Source: Euclidia mi (taxonomy: Eukaryota > Arthropoda > Insecta > Lepidoptera > Erebidae). Taken from it: a stretch of DNA of 64,000 nt. The notes under the pieces were generated by a model, which had not been told where the DNA came from, ran no database searches, and worked only from the letters and a program-made list of their open reading frames with translations. The stretch spans positions 63,693,251-63,757,250 of the forward strand of contig OX123188.2 of NCBI GenBank assembly GCA_944739405.2, written 5' to 3'. Positions 1 through 9,410 of the stretch are shown here, piece by piece; position 1 is the stretch's first letter, and every line of letters begins with the position of its first letter. A program made the position numbers and the translations under genes.

Positions 1-971
1 TCCGATCTGGTTTTCCTGGAGCAGTCAAATGTGAGGTGATCACCTGCACATTTCACACATTTCGGGCTTCGATGGCAGTATGTTTTGGTGTGGCCGTACT
101 GTTGGCATTTAGCGCACTGGGGTAGCTCTCGTTTCGGCCGTGGGGGCTCAAACGATATAATACATTGCATAAGGCTTTTGACATCATAAATGCTCTTGTT
201 GTTGTCATGCGGAACTAACTCTACTATAAACATCGGTAATGGTTTCTTTGTGGTTCTCTGCTTGATGTTCCAGACATTAATACAAGTATGGCCTATGTCT
301 TTAAGAGCTTGTTTGATTTCCTCTGGATCTGTTGAAGGATGAATGTTCTTTAGCACTACTCTAAACGATCTTTCTTGCTTAGGTTTGTACGTAAAGAATT
401 CTGTCTCTTTTTGTTCAAGTAGTTTTACTACAGTGCGGTAGGTCTCAGGCGATTTTGGCTGGATTTTAACCTGATCATTGTGGAGAACTTTAATTACATA
501 CATGTCTTTGGCATGTTCATCAAGGAGCTTCAAAAGTGGTTGAATGTTGCCTACTTTATCTACATATATCGGTGGAGGCTTGACTGGTTTTTCTGTTGCA
601 GATGTTTGGCCTGTTGGAGATTCATCAACATCTAATTGGGCAAAGCTATTTGATGTTGGGATTGGTTTAGTCTGGGATAGCCAGTAAGTATCGAGTTTTG
701 TTTGTTTTTGGGTACCAGAACTTTCAGGGCTTCCGATTTGTCTTTTCCTGTTTGTGACGTGTGACCAGCTATTCTCTTCACTCCTGCTGGAAGTTTTGTC
801 CGTACTATGTCCTAAATGTACCATACTAGAACAATCACCAAGCGATTGTGTTCCGGGTCTAGGTTCGAACATGCTTTTATGGAAAATTTGTTGTGTTAGC
901 ATCTTATTTGCTAATGCGGTAGTCGTATTTGTATTATTAGGTTGGTTTATGTTATTAATTGGTTCACTCAT
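1..971 (-). CDS. ORF1 (gag-like) protein of a jockey-type non-LTR retrotransposon, partial
   Basis: The minus strand reads open from an ATG at 971 to the window edge, about 323 codons, so the C-terminus is missing. The first ~150 residues are polar (Ser/Thr/Asn/Gln-rich). The middle (roughly residues 160-280) fits the PRE_C2HC region found before zinc knuckles in insect LINE gag proteins. Near the end are two clear zinc knuckles, CAKCQQYGHTKTYC and CVKCAGDHLTFDC. In this family ORF1 binds the element RNA and carries it to the target. ORF2 (endonuclease and RT) would lie beyond position 1. The frame shows no breaks, so the copy may be young. Family-level assignment is firm; the exact clade is inferred. 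Confidence 0.88.
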   Translation of the reverse strand, partial: MSEPINNINQPNNTNTTTALANKMLTQQIFHKSMFEPRPGTQSLGDCSSMVHLGHSTDKTSSRSEENSWSHVTNRKRQIGSPESSGTQKQTKLDTYWLSQTKPIPTSNSFAQLDVDESPTGQTSATEKPVKPPPIYVDKVGNIQPLLKLLDEHAKDMYVIKVLHNDQVKIQPKSPETYRTVVKLLEQKETEFFTYKPKQERSFRVVLKNIHPSTDPEEIKQALKDIGHTCINVWNIKQRTTKKPLPMFIVELVPHDNNKSIYDVKSLMQCIISFEPPRPKRELPQCAKCQQYGHTKTYCHRSPKCVKCAGDHLTFDCSRKTRS

Positions 972-1618
972 TTTGATTCCCACGAGTATAGGACGATATA
1001 AAGGTCGCTACCAAGGTGACGCCTATTCCTGGTAGAAGGCTAAATAAATCGACGAGTCGCCTGTTTCGTCGAGTTTGGTCGCTAGCGACTGGTTCCACCT
1101 TCCAGCCAATGAGTCCTGTTGGCACGCACCACACCGTAGGATTAAGGGGTTTTTTATAGAGGTAACCTTCCTCATGGTCCAAGTGGCTAAGCTCAGACCC
1201 CCGCTCCTGTGAGACATGACCACAGGTTTACGGTCTGGGGCAGCCCTTTCGGGCTACACGCTGGTTTTTGTTTCAGGGCTGTCTCCCCTATCTGGATTTT
1301 AGGTTATAGTGCCTAAGACTCGCTGTCGCCAATCATACTTAGCTACTACAGTTATGAGGTGGATGGAATGTGCGGAGCTCATAGTAAACTGTAGCATTGC
1401 CCGGGGAGTACGACTCACTAGGAGTGAGCCCACCACTAGACCGCGGCGGCAGGCTAGTGGCAGCGGGGACGTGTATGGATGGCTTGTTGGTGCACATTAT
1501 GAAGATCCAACTCCGCACACTTGGATCAATGTTCCGGTATAGCTCAGCATTTTGTAGATATTTGCCTTCCAGCAGGGCAAACACCACCGAGGCCAACACC
1601 AACCCCCCCCCCCCCCTA
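972..1618 (-). other. Probable 5' UTR of the LINE whose ORF1 starts at 971
   Basis: No convincing coding frame. Read on the minus strand, this is the leader expected ahead of ORF1. It may begin at the G-run (C13-14 on plus, about 1604-1618), since a homopolymer of this kind can mark a LINE 5' junction. The boundary is a guess; no target-site duplication could be checked because the 3' end is outside the window. Confidence 0.35.
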
Positions 1619-1987
1619 CGGTACTAAATATAATGATCATTGTAACATCCCTAAAAATTTGCTTAATTACGCAAATCTTCATTATGATTGATAATTATCA
1701 AAAATAATGAAGTCTATCTCTTTTTTCGTGTTATCGTCGGGGCTCCTCCAGGTCCACTTTTTCTAGTCACAATGCCTGTTTATGCAGATCTCCTGTCAGG
1801 TTTTGACTGTCATTTGCCTTGTTTAGCTTCTGCGGTCCAAAATATGGTTAACCACACTCTTGCCTCACTTTACGTTGAAGTCCCGATGAAAACAGTAATG
1901 AAGTGAGTGATGCTTGTGCAATGTATGGTCTTCGAAATATACTCGTATAGGGCCAATGGCCGGTCATGCATTCTCCCCTTCATTTGT

Positions 1988-2038
1988 GTGTCTTCAGCAT
2001 ATATGCCTACACCGTGTAGGCATATATGCTGAAGACAC
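1988..2038. repeat. Perfect 51-bp palindrome
   Basis: Two 25-bp arms (1988-2012 and 2014-2038) are exact reverse complements around a single central base at 2013. Complementarity stops abruptly on both sides. No gene or TIR element is recognised around it. Confidence 0.95.
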
Positions 2039-2269
2039 GGGCTACACGAAGTTAGAAAGTATTTCTAGGACGGTCTCAGTTCAAAGTACGCTACCCAGTT
2101 CTAGACTCCACACGCTACAGATCTTAGTTACGTGAACACCGGGTGCTTTCATCATCATCAGCCTGCCATATTCCTCTCCAATAGGACGCTACTGAGCTCG
2201 GCTTACTTTGGGCTTTTCGTGTCCACCCACTGACAGCTATATTGCGTTTAACGTCACTCTACCTAGTCG

Positions 2270-2430
2270 GAGGGCATCCTACACGATGTCGATTAGCTTG
2301 GTTTTCTGTCGGAACACTTCATTACGGATTCGATCCTTCTGAGAAACTCCCAGCATAGCCCTCTCCATAGCTCGCTTAGCAACCTTAAATTGGTGGACCA
2401 GTCGCACCAGACGTTTCAGCCACGATGAAG
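2270..2430 (-). pseudogene. RTE-type LINE RT C-terminal fragment
   Basis: Minus-strand translation gives a stretch containing AKRAMERAMLGVSQKDRIRN, the same conserved block as in the RTE copy at 47626-47700 (AMERAMLGVS, DRIRN). It runs on towards 2140 with stops. No EN or RT catalytic part is present, so this is a dead fragment. Downstream sequence to 2136 may be the decayed rest of the same copy. Confidence 0.75.
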
Positions 2431-2448
2431 TTATCTTCTGCAAATCTT

Positions 2449-2615
2449 ACGGCCTGGTCACGAGATCGGTCTAAGCGGCGAACGGCGCGGCAGGGACAAT
2501 GTACATGGCGCGTTTACTCTCAGGCGGCCGCGCGCCGCGTCACAGTAAACGCGCCATGTACATCGAAAACGCTCGCCGCTGCCGCCCGCCGCTGTAGGCT
2601 GTGACCGGGCCGTTA
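2449..2615. mobile_element. GC-rich foldback MITE
   Basis: The ends are inverted (ACGGCCTGGTCAC on the left, GTGACCGGGCCGT on the right), and an inner pair of 20-bp arms at 2499-2518 and 2544-2563 is perfect. The element is far more GC-rich than its surroundings. No transposase; superfamily unknown. No clear TSD seen. Confidence 0.6.
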
Positions 2616-3639
2616 CGTGGACTTTGTTGACGAGAAACTCGACGCCACCATTGGACAGACACTAGTCTGCCTGGATAGGCAGGCTAGTTTCTAGCCTTCT
2701 AGTCAACTGTGCGTAGTCAGGTTTAATTAATGTTGCTAGGTATCTGTAGCCCGCTGATTTTTATCACTTCCTACCCTTCAATGACCAAGAATGCTGCCGT
2801 GGGCTGGAATAATAAGGCGACAACAGAAGTAGACCTCACCTGGGAAGTAGACTTTTCATGGTGGGTCTTGCCCATAGTTACCACGCTTGATAGGATGGTT
2901 AGCAACCGCTGTATGGTCATCGGTACCTGCACAAGGCAACATTGCTGTCCAACCCTGCTGCAAACTCCTTAGTCGCCTTATAGGTGCACTGACATATTAT
3001 TATGATGATATGACACGATAGAAAATATACGTCCACCCACGGGAGGAAATAATATGGTGGTGCTATTGTAGCCAGCCAGCTTAGGCTGGCACCACTGGGA
3101 TTTATGTTTTTGTTAAACCAAATTCTATGCAATACTAAACTATAGCATTTAGTTTTTTATTTCTATCTACAAATCACCTGCGGGTCGCAAGTAGGACCCA
3201 CGCGGGCCGCATACGACCCGCGGGCTGCGTGTTGCCGACCGCTGCTTTAGGAGATGGACCTATACCATCGCGGTCTTGTTTGTAGGTAATAATGAGAACT
3301 TTAATGATGTAGTACCTACCTACATTATTTTTCTGTATCATTATTAGCAGCGCACGCGATGTAAGACATTTTCTGGAAAATTTTCTTACGTTTTGAGTTA
3401 CATTATTGATGTTATTGTAGGGATCCCTATTGTTTTCTCGATATAATTATAGCCTATGTTACTCAAAGATTACAATGGTGAAATAATTTTTAAAATCCGT
3501 CCAGTACTTTTTTAGTTTATTCGTAACAAACATACAAAAATACAAGAATATAAAAATACAAATCTTTCCTCTTTATTATATTACTATAGAGTATAGATGT
3601 GGGCAAGAGGTAGGCTTACCAGTGTTAGGGACATATTTT
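2616..3639. other. Non-coding repeat debris
   Basis: No supported gene. 3140-3260 is a GC-rich patch like the subterminal part of hAT-type repeats (repeated CGCGGGTCG-like motifs). 3460-3600 resembles the A/T-rich LINE 3' tail seen at 22180-22260 on the opposite strand. The 80-aa open frame at 2730-2972 has no recognisable domain. Confidence 0.4.
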
Positions 3640-3885
3640 TTTTATAGTCTCTCTATCCCCGAAGGGGTATGCAGAGGTGTTATATGATACCCACAATTCG
3701 CCATGTATTTTTAGGTCCCACGTAATAGGGGGCGAGCCTATTGCCATTACCGGGCACATCACCAGACTCCGTGCTGCTACTGAGAATTCGGAAAAACCCA
3801 GTAACACTTTTGCCCGTCCCGGGAATCGAACCCGGGACCTCCGATCAGCAGTCGCGTACGCTTTCCACTGGACCACGGAGGCAGT
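3640..3885 (-). mobile_element. tRNA-derived SINE
   Basis: Read on minus, it starts with a tRNA-like head (A-box-like TGGTCCAGTGG, B box GGTTCGATTCC), then a body with GTTACTGGGTTTTTCCGAAT and the tail CCCCTTCGGGGATA. Copies of the same family lie at 33366-33600 and 42323-42577 on plus. The B box is intact, so the internal pol III promoter may be present. Confidence 0.88.
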
Positions 3886-3902
3886 CAGTGGACATACTTA
3901 GC

Positions 3903-3981
3903 AATATTTATGTGACGGGTCTATGTCGCGATCTCTGACTTTTTAAATAATTACGTCACATAGACCCGTTACATAAATATT
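3903..3981. repeat. Inverted repeat next to SINE
   Basis: Arms of 24 bp (3903-3926 and 3958-3981) match with one mismatch around a 31-nt spacer. They lie just outside the 5' end of the SINE. Confidence 0.85.
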
Positions 3982-4019
3982 AGGTACTGTGTACAAATCG
4001 CGAAAGATTAACAGACAGT

Positions 4020-4146
4020 ATTCTATTGCGTGTATTTTCCTAACAGTAGAAAGATTAAAAGACAACTATTCTATTGCGTGTATTTTCCTAAAAGTAGAAA
4101 GATTAAAAGACAAGTATTCTATTGCGTGTATTTGCCTAACAGTATA
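4020..4146. repeat. 48-bp tandem repeat, about 2.6 copies
   Basis: ATTCTATTGCG recurs at 4020, 4068 and 4116, giving an exact 48-bp period. The third copy is partial and diverges after about 30 bp. An open frame of 124 codons crosses it, only because the period is a multiple of three. Confidence 0.9.
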
Positions 4147-4224
4147 GGAATCTTTAGATACATGGCCCTTTGGTGGCGTACACGGAGATACCTACATGAG
4201 TCCAAAAACTTAATTTATAATGTA

Positions 4225-4402
4225 ACTCGCTGTTTCCCGCGGTTTCACCCGCGTCCTGAGGGAACTACTTCGCGTACCCGGTTAATTTATAGCCTACGTT
4301 ACTCCTTGGTACATCAGCTATCCGCCAGTGAAAGTCCCGTCAAAATCGGTCCAGCCGTTCCAGAGATTAGCGAGAACAAAGAGACAGACAAACAAAAATT
4401 GT
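4225..4402 (+). mobile_element. LINE 3'-tail fragment (RTE-like)
   Basis: Contains the widespread moth/butterfly tail motifs CGCGGTTTCACCCGCGTCC and AAAATCGGTCCAGCCGTTCC followed by an AAACAAAAA-type end. Similar tails are at 11085-11285, 22060-22340, 34740-34935 and 44033-44210. No coding part remains. Confidence 0.6.
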
Positions 4403-4420
4403 AAAAAAAATCATTTTGGT

Positions 4421-4530
4421 ATGTATACCGTGTCTACATATGGATGTATACACGGTATACATCCATATGTATATATACATCTATATATCCAAATTTTTTA
4501 CTTAATGCTTATGGATGCATTAAGTAAAAA
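4421..4530. repeat. Three interlocked or adjacent short hairpins
   Basis: 13-bp arms 4421-4433/4450-4462, 15-bp arms 4436-4450/4456-4470 (loop 5) and 14-bp arms 4495-4508/4517-4530 (loop 8) are all exact. The first two overlap, so the same bases pair in two alternative ways. Confidence 0.9.
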
Positions 4531-6009
4531 GCGGTTATTTTAATATTACAAACAGACACTCCAATTTTATTTATGTGTATAGATGGCCACCTACAGAGCA
4601 GTCTTCATAACCGCCCTATTATGTACAAGCACGAATTAGCCGCAACAGGTGTAGATAAGACTATAGGTAGGTACGTATGGATAGCTACTAATAAGTCGGA
4701 GTAATTAATTGTATCTGTATTGGTAATTTGGTATGTGTATGTGAACACTATGAATTAAGCGGCATCGGCCCTAAATACTATACGAGCATACGAATAATGC
4801 CATGACTTGTCCTGGTCAATATGAAAAAATAAATGATAGGCCTGAGGTAGGTACCTACTTAAAAACAATGCGTCGGAAGCTAGTGTACGAAGGTAAATTA
4901 AATTTACCTATGTTACTATCCCAGACAGACTGTTGGAAAATTTATGTGGTTATTTTTAGTTGTTATCCCGGCTCTCGAATGAAAGAATTCGGTTGGTATC
5001 TACTATTAGGCACACGAACCTACTATATTATTTGGCATTCATAGTTTTATAACGGGTACTTTTCTGTTCTGTTTGTTGGTTTTTTAATAAACGATAAGTT
5101 TACATAAGGCATCAAGAAGATTTTGCATAGCATTGCATTTACCCTAATGCCAGGTATGATGGTAGTAGAGCCTTTCTGGTTTCAGCATGAATGGGTCGGC
5201 TCGACCGGGGAAGTACCTACTTACCCTAGCAGGCGTATAAGCTATCCACTGGACCACGGAGGCAGTCGGTTCAGACATTTTCAAAGCGCCCCCTTGCGGA
5301 TGGCTACGGTCAGTAGAGACCCGATAGGGAGTGCCTGATTACTAAACTGTTCCTAGCCTTTCGTAATCCGCTGCTAAGGGCGACGCCAGACGATGGCCCA
5401 GGGGAGGGCAAGTTGATATGGAGATTGAGAAAAGTATGAATTTTAGGTAAAGTCGAGACAAGGCCGACCCGCCCGTGTACGTTGTGTGGAGCACAAATCC
5501 ATCTCAGTGCTCCTAGCCATCCTCACTTGCGCATGGGCCATAAGAGTGGCGGATGTAGGGGGAGGGAGGGAGCTAACCGCGACACTTGCCCCAGGCATTG
5601 ATATATAAACCTAATCGCAAAGAGAGTTCGAAATATCATCAATATTGAGATAGAATGATATTATTCGTCAATCATGATAACTGCACGCCAGTTACAACAA
5701 AATAGCCAGGTGATTTGACACATAAAATAACGGAAACTGGTTGAGAAACGACATTCTGGGCTCGGAGCTAATTTGGACAGGACCACCAGGTTCACGTTCA
5801 ATGAACACATAATTCCCGAACCAACTTCTATCGAAGGTGTAACCTCCGAAGTTGTCCATGTGTAAGTACGTATACTTGCTTACAAAAATGCGAGAGAGGC
5901 TTTTGTGGCATACCGTGGAAAATGGTTACGTCCGACGGTAGTTCGCAGTAAGCTGATGAGATGAGATGAGATAAGGTTGAGAAATAAAAAAAACTTTAAT
6001 AGATTTTAG
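4531..6009. other. No gene seen; repeat fragments
   Basis: No supported coding region. 5240-5268 is a short piece of the SINE head (minus, TCCACTGGACCACGGAGGC). 5450-5560 has a Cys/His-containing frame (CTLCGAQIHL) that might be a remnant of a LINE zinc-knuckle or RT tail, too short to call. The rest is unassigned. Confidence 0.35.
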
Positions 6010-6440
6010 AGAAGTAGGCGGCAGAACAGAGATTATTTTAAAACACTGAAAATTGTAGAGAAACTAGAAGCTCATGGTAATGAGAGACTGTGGATATGCA
6101 AAAATATCAAGGACGATTTTACGACTATGGATTTAATAAGTCAGACATAAAAACGTTTAATCTTGGCTCATGATACGTAGAAGAATAGGCATGGCCAAAA
6201 CAGCGATGACCCAATTTGAGAAAATGTGGAAAATTATAAATATCTAGAAGAAAAGAAGAAAAAGGAAGAAGAGAGGCCAACAATTTGGAGACGTTTGTAG
6301 TGACAGGCAAGATCGAGGGCAAATGACCTAGAGTTTGGTCCAAAAAGATCGGACCAGATCACCGAACACCTGGAGTTACCTGACAGTATAGCCTTCACCA
6401 GGCAACTGATCGAATTAGTTGGAAGCAGACCACTGCTCAA
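6010..6440 (+). pseudogene. Decayed LINE RT C-terminal fragment
   Basis: Scattered frames carry pieces typical of the thumb region after the RT domain in RTE/CR1-like LINEs, e.g. RRRIGMAKTAMTQFEKMWK around 6180-6235, followed by charged C-terminal sequence. Frameshifts and stops interrupt it throughout. Assignment is from pattern memory only. Confidence 0.45.
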
Positions 6441-6443
6441 AAG

Positions 6444-6486
6444 GGAGATCCTGAACAATGGTTCCCCACAATTGTTCAGGATCTCC
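6444..6486. repeat. 16-bp-arm hairpin
   Basis: Exact arms 6444-6459 and 6471-6486, loop 11 nt, at the end of the decayed LINE fragment. Confidence 0.9.
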
Positions 6487-7030
6487 TCTTGCGATTAAGA
6501 AAGAGAGCTATACAAATAAATGGACGTGTGCCTTTTTTAGAACACTCTCTAAATCGGTGTACATATTATTCAACTTGCCTAAACAAATTAGCTTATTTGG
6601 AATTGTGCAGAAAAATTGTTTTCTTTGTTTGTTAAATTCATCATGCGGAAGACAATAATGTAGAAGTACACAAACACTAATCTTATACGAAGAACCAATT
6701 TGTTACTGCTCTAATAACTTACTGGTTGTGTTAAAAATCTCTGGGAAAATGAAGAATTCTTACACTTCAGGGGTCGAATTTTAATCTGCATTGGACAGTA
6801 AATTTTAAACTTATCTTCAACTTAAAGATTCTAGTTAATACAGATTAGTAAAATAGGTAAATGTTGTAATACAAAAAGAGGCTAAGCATTATAATTTCAT
6901 GTTCTACGATAATAATGCGCGGCATTGTAAGAGCTGGACATAATACAGAATAAAATCAAATCGAACATGAATCGAAGTAACGAGATTCCAAAAAGTAATG
7001 GTGAAATCTGTGAAAACGTACCTACATACA
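6487..7030. other. No gene seen
   Basis: AT-rich, no supported frame, repeat or RNA gene. Confidence 0.5.
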
Positions 7031-7258
7031 TACATACATAGACTCACGCCTGCTTCCCCGAAGGGGTAGGCAGAGGCATATTAAACGCCCATCCTTCGCC
7101 AGTGTTTTGATCCCATGTAATAGGTGGCGAGCCTATTGCCGCTTATTGGGACATTTTGTTTGATAGAGCCTCGTCCGTTGATCGGCAGGTGCGCCACTTG
7201 CAGGTGAGGTTGGCTTGGGACCCTAAGCTCTTGGTGGGAACCCTATGCACGTACACGT
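7031..7258 (-). mobile_element. SINE-tail-bearing repeat, copy 1
   Basis: Shares the CCCCTTCGGGGAA-type tail and the GGCAATAGGCTCGCC block of the SINE family on the minus strand, but its head is not the tRNA head: it reads GTGCCCACCAAGAGCTTAGG-like sequence instead. A second copy is at 21722-21925. It may be a related family or a composite. A short CATA repeat flanks it. Confidence 0.65.
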
Positions 7259-7458
7259 ACCTACCGAACAAAAATGGAGTTTCAAGGGTCTACATCAAAA
7301 CTAAGTCTGGTGTAAGGGAATACTAGAGGTTAAACTTTCGTATGAGCACCAGGCACAATTTAAAAGCTATGTGGTATGTTACGTGGATTTGCTTACTGCG
7401 ATTTTAAACTTTCGCGATTTATATACCTACATTGCGATTTATATTTTATTAAAACGGG

Positions 7459-7591
7459 TCTTACTCGCGATATTCAATTAATTTAAGGTATAAATACCTC
7501 TGTTTTACCGACGTTTCGGCCGTCTTACAATGGTCGTGGTCGCGGCGAGACCGTTGCAAGACCTTAAATTAATTCAATATCGCGAGTAAGA
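7459..7591. mobile_element. Short MITE with 30-bp TIRs
   Basis: Arms 7459-7488 and 7562-7591 pair with one mismatch. The interior has the motif GACGTTTCGGCCG, common in moth/butterfly MITEs. No coding capacity. Confidence 0.8.
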
Positions 7592-7640
7592 TCAAAAGAT
7601 CCCTATGATGATAAATTATGATAAATGTTTGCAATTGAAA

Positions 7641-9230
7641 TTTTTTTTTTTTCTGTATTCTGCTTTCTTAGTGATCTGTTTATCAACAATTATCTAATGT
7701 GCTGTCTGTTTCATAAACTGGAATAAAGTCTTTATATGGAGAGAATTTTCCAGCGAATTTCCTCTCATTCTCTTTCACTGAATCGGTCCACGAGTGTCGG
7801 GACTCCATGTCTTTTTAATCGTGAAAATTGTAGGCTGCCACTGCCTTCTAACTGCGCGGCTAGTTCGTTTGTGTCTGTCCAGTCTAATTTGATACTTTTT
7901 ACTGCATGATTCTATTTCTTGTTTTACTGTTTTCAAGCCAAGGTCCATATAAATGTACTTATTACTTATATAAGGTGGTATTTTCAGCATAGTTCTTAAT
8001 GTTTTGCTTTGGAATCTTTCCAGTATCTCAATATTACTGGTACAGGCGCAGCCCCATAGCTGGATCCCATATGTCCAAATCGGTTTGATTATGGCTTTGT
8101 ATACCGTAATTTTACTGTTGTCTGTTAGTTGTGATTTGCGTCCTATCATCCAATACAAACTGCGGAGCTTGTGATCTAGCTGTTTTCTTTTAGTCCAGAT
8201 ATGTTTACGCCAAGTGAGTCGGCGATCTAAGTGCATTCCTAGGTATTTAGCATCTTCTGCTTGTGGTATATCCTCATTGTATAACAATACTGGTGGACAG
8301 GTTTTCCTTCTTAGTGTAAATGTTACATGTACTGATTTGTCCTTATTTGCTTTAATGCGCCATTTATTAAACCATTCCTCCATTAGGGCCAAATGTCTTT
8401 GTAGGTATCTGGAAGCCGTGTCCGGATCTTCATGGACAGAGAGCAGTGCTGTGTCATCAGCATAAGTGGCGATAGTTGTATTCTCCGAGGATGGTAGGTC
8501 AGCCGTAAAGATTAGGTAGAGTATAGGTCCCAGAATGCTACCCTGAGGTACTCCTGATTTAGCCTCGTGGAGTTCTGATGTCTTTGTATTGTATTTGACT
8601 TCGTAGCATCGCTTATCGAGATATGATTTAATAAGTTGGAAAAATGAGTGCGGCAGCATTTTCTTTATTTTGTAAAGAAGTCCTTTGTGCCACACCTTGT
8701 CAAATGCTTGACTAATATCTAGAAACACCGCCGAGCAGTACTGTTTGTTTTCTAATGCCCTGTTTATGATGTCAACCAGTCTATGTACTTGTTCGATAGT
8801 TCCATGGCCCTCTCTGAATCCAAATTGGTGGTTTGGTATGACGTCTTCAAGATATTCTCGCATTCTAGATAGTACTACTTTTTCTAGTAATTTGCCAATA
8901 GTAGGCAGGAGGCTGATGGGTCGGTAAGATGTCACTTCGTGAGCAGATTTACCGGGTTTAAGTATCATCACTACTTGGGCTATTTTCCACTGGCTAGGAA
9001 AGACAGAAAGTCTTAAACAGGCATTGAAGATTGCAACCAACAATAGTACTCCTTTTTTTGGTAATTGTTTCAGTAAGGTAGCATCAATTTGGTCGTATCC
9101 AGGGCTTTTATTGTCTTGCAGATTACGGATTTCCTTCGAAATTTCCTTTAGTGTTACACTTTTTAAGGGAAGACACATTTGATTGGCTGCGTTCAGTGCA
9201 TTTTCGATTTCTTTATCTAAGTCCTTGGCG
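7641..9230 (-). mobile_element. 5'-truncated jockey-type LINE with poly(A) and 12-bp TSD
   Basis: The element runs from about 9230 down to a poly(A) (T-run 7641-7652 on plus). The same 12 bases, TGCAATTGAAAT, lie at 7630-7641 and 9231-9242, an exact target-site duplication. The 5' end is cut inside ORF2, the normal result of incomplete target-primed reverse transcription. It landed about 180 bp beyond the ERAL1 stop codon, reading in the same direction as ERAL1. Confidence 0.95.
7775..9229 (-). CDS. Jockey-clade LINE reverse transcriptase (ORF2, 5'-truncated)
   Basis: About 484 residues with no internal stop. There is no native start: the frame is already open where the element begins, and the first possible codon falls in the target-site duplication. 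Visible RT blocks in order: NKSPGYDQID, YRPISLLPTIGKLLEKVV, FREGHG, LDISQAFDKVWH, SGVPQGSILGP, the catalytic YADD (YADDTALLS) and KYLGMHLD. The C-terminal part is the thumb and extension typical of jockey elements. The apurinic endonuclease domain expected ahead of it is missing. The intact frame suggests a recent insertion, but without start or endonuclease it cannot move itself. Confidence 0.93.
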   Translation of the reverse strand, partial: AKDLDKEIENALNAANQMCLPLKSVTLKEISKEIRNLQDNKSPGYDQIDATLLKQLPKKGVLLLVAIFNACLRLSVFPSQWKIAQVVMILKPGKSAHEVTSYRPISLLPTIGKLLEKVVLSRMREYLEDVIPNHQFGFREGHGTIEQVHRLVDIINRALENKQYCSAVFLDISQAFDKVWHKGLLYKIKKMLPHSFFQLIKSYLDKRCYEVKYNTKTSELHEAKSGVPQGSILGPILYLIFTADLPSSENTTIATYADDTALLSVHEDPDTASRYLQRHLALMEEWFNKWRIKANKDKSVHVTFTLRRKTCPPVLLYNEDIPQAEDAKYLGMHLDRRLTWRKHIWTKRKQLDHKLRSLYWMIGRKSQLTDNSKITVYKAIIKPIWTYGIQLWGCACTSNIEILERFQSKTLRTMLKIPPYISNKYIYMDLGLKTVKQEIESCSKKYQIRLDRHKRTSRAVRRQWQPTIFTIKKTWSPDTRGPIQ

Positions 9231-9410
9231 TGCAATTGAAATAAAAAAGCAAAAATTTTGATAACAGCTATATTATAGAAGTTGGTTGGTACCTTAAAAA
9301 TATGATTCTCACTGTCATGCCATAAACATTACAATATGCATGCAGTTGTATATTTAACAATTCTTGAGTACCAGTAATGATATTAAAAATCCTATGCAAG
9401 CTGAATAATA

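Noticed and set aside
754..1035. 93-codon plus ORF with hydrophobic segments
   Set aside because: Lies antisense to the well-supported LINE ORF1 and has no ATG start.
3820..3885. Functional tRNA gene (also at 24320, 30945, 33366, 42323)
   Set aside because: tRNA-like head continues into a conserved SINE body and tail, and stems are imperfect.
4020..4146. Possible CRISPR-like array
   Set aside because: Units are direct 48-bp tandem copies without spacers, in a eukaryotic context.
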